Positions 63,640 through 64,000 of a stretch of 64,000 nt of DNA are shown here, piece after piece; within the stretch, counting starts at the first letter, position 1, and every line of letters begins with the position of its first letter. The notes under the pieces were generated by a model. The model searched no databases. It was not told where the DNA came from and saw only the letters and a list, made by a program, of their open reading frames with translations. The translations under genes and the position numbers were made by a program. Origin of the DNA: Leptidea sinapis (lineage: Eukaryota > Arthropoda > Insecta > Lepidoptera > Pieridae); the NCBI RefSeq assembly GCF_905404315.1, contig NC_066267.1, forward strand, positions 3,052,501 to 3,116,500, given 5' to 3'.

Positions 63640-64000
63640 GCCCTGTACTTTCCCCGGGGCATAAAAAGAATAGGGGAGTCCCAGGCCCATGGGTGTCGTA
63701 AGAGGCGACTGAGGGCTTTTTAGAAGTGGGAGAGTCACGCAGCCGTCTTTTGACGTCAGCACAATCGGGCCAGACTCGTCCGGGCTAATTACCATACTCG
63801 TACAGAATACCGGCGTGAAGTAGCGGCCTAGTGCCGCTATGTTTCGCATAGGTTAGTGTCGAGGGCCGGAGGCCATTTCCCCCCTTCCCCAACAAATATT
63901 ATGAAGCGGTCCCTAAAGAGATAGTACCCCAGGAGGGTACCGGCTCTACCAGAGTCGGAGAATCCCTCCCCGAGCACTCTAGCCCGGGCTGCCCTTCGTA
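63640..64000 (+). mobile_element. 5' end of a B/C-like LINE, cut by window edge
   Basis: GC-rich leader with CCGGCGTGAAGTAGCGGC-CTAGT-GCCGCTATGTTTCG (hairpin 63822-63838), matching the LINE C 5' UTR. ATG at 63901 reads MKRSLKR, then a stop. Frames further on (EGTGSTRVGESLP, SSPGCPSY) align with the LINE C start (DGTRLCNPGESVP, GCPGCPAY), so frameshifts are present near the start. The rest lies beyond 64000. Confidence 0.7.

Overview
This window looks like intergenic or intronic DNA from a moth or butterfly genome. The DNA is AT-rich. I recognise no host gene, rRNA, functional tRNA or CRISPR array. The evidence for Lepidoptera is indirect: the window is packed with repeat types that I associate with lepidopteran genomes. 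These are endonuclease-reverse transcriptase LINE 3' ends carrying 'GACGTCCACTGCTGGACAAA', the 'CCGACTTCAAAAAAGGAGG' repeat, Helitron ends of the type 'GTCTGTCGGGTCA.CTAG', and a SINE-like repeat starting 'ACCAGTGGGAGGCTCC'. Family labels such as 'family A' are mine and local. They rest on comparing copies within this window; no database was searched.

Layout. 0-8 kb: a TIR element, a broken pol fragment, an RTE-like LINE nested in a SINE-like repeat with an 8-bp target duplication, and a THAP/TTAA MITE. 8-12 kb: LINE and SINE fragments. 12.2-16.3 kb: an antisense RTE-like element split by a nearly intact sense LINE (family B, one visible frameshift, 16-A tail). 18.1-24.8 kb: two CR1-like LINEs head to tail. 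The first carries a short LINE-B tail with its own 8-bp duplication. The second retains an ORF1 with a PHD-type zinc-knuckle end, coiled coil and FP/ORF1p-like region. 25-30 kb: LINE 3' ends, one pair tail to tail. 30.9-34.2 kb: an antisense LINE (family C) related to B, with its 5' UTR present and its RT active site lost. 34.7-50 kb: TIR elements, four Helitron-like elements (two exactly abutting), SINE-like copies and LINE tails. 50-56 kb: another THAP MITE, further SINE-like copies and a tRNA-headed SINE. 56.4-58.7 kb: an antisense RTE-like LINE. 58.8-62.6 kb: a large inverted repeat with arms of about 0.6 kb, about 97% identical over the stretch I compared. 63.6-64 kb: the 5' end of another B/C-like LINE, cut by the window edge.

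The elements do not form a pathway. They record successive insertions. Six insertions have direct repeats consistent with target-site duplications, so a relative order can be read. The nearly intact LINE-B copy and its many 5'-truncated tails suggest B was one of the later active families. The least explained structures are the 58.8-62.6 kb inverted repeat with its shared reading frame, the THAP-start MITEs, and the abutting Helitrons.
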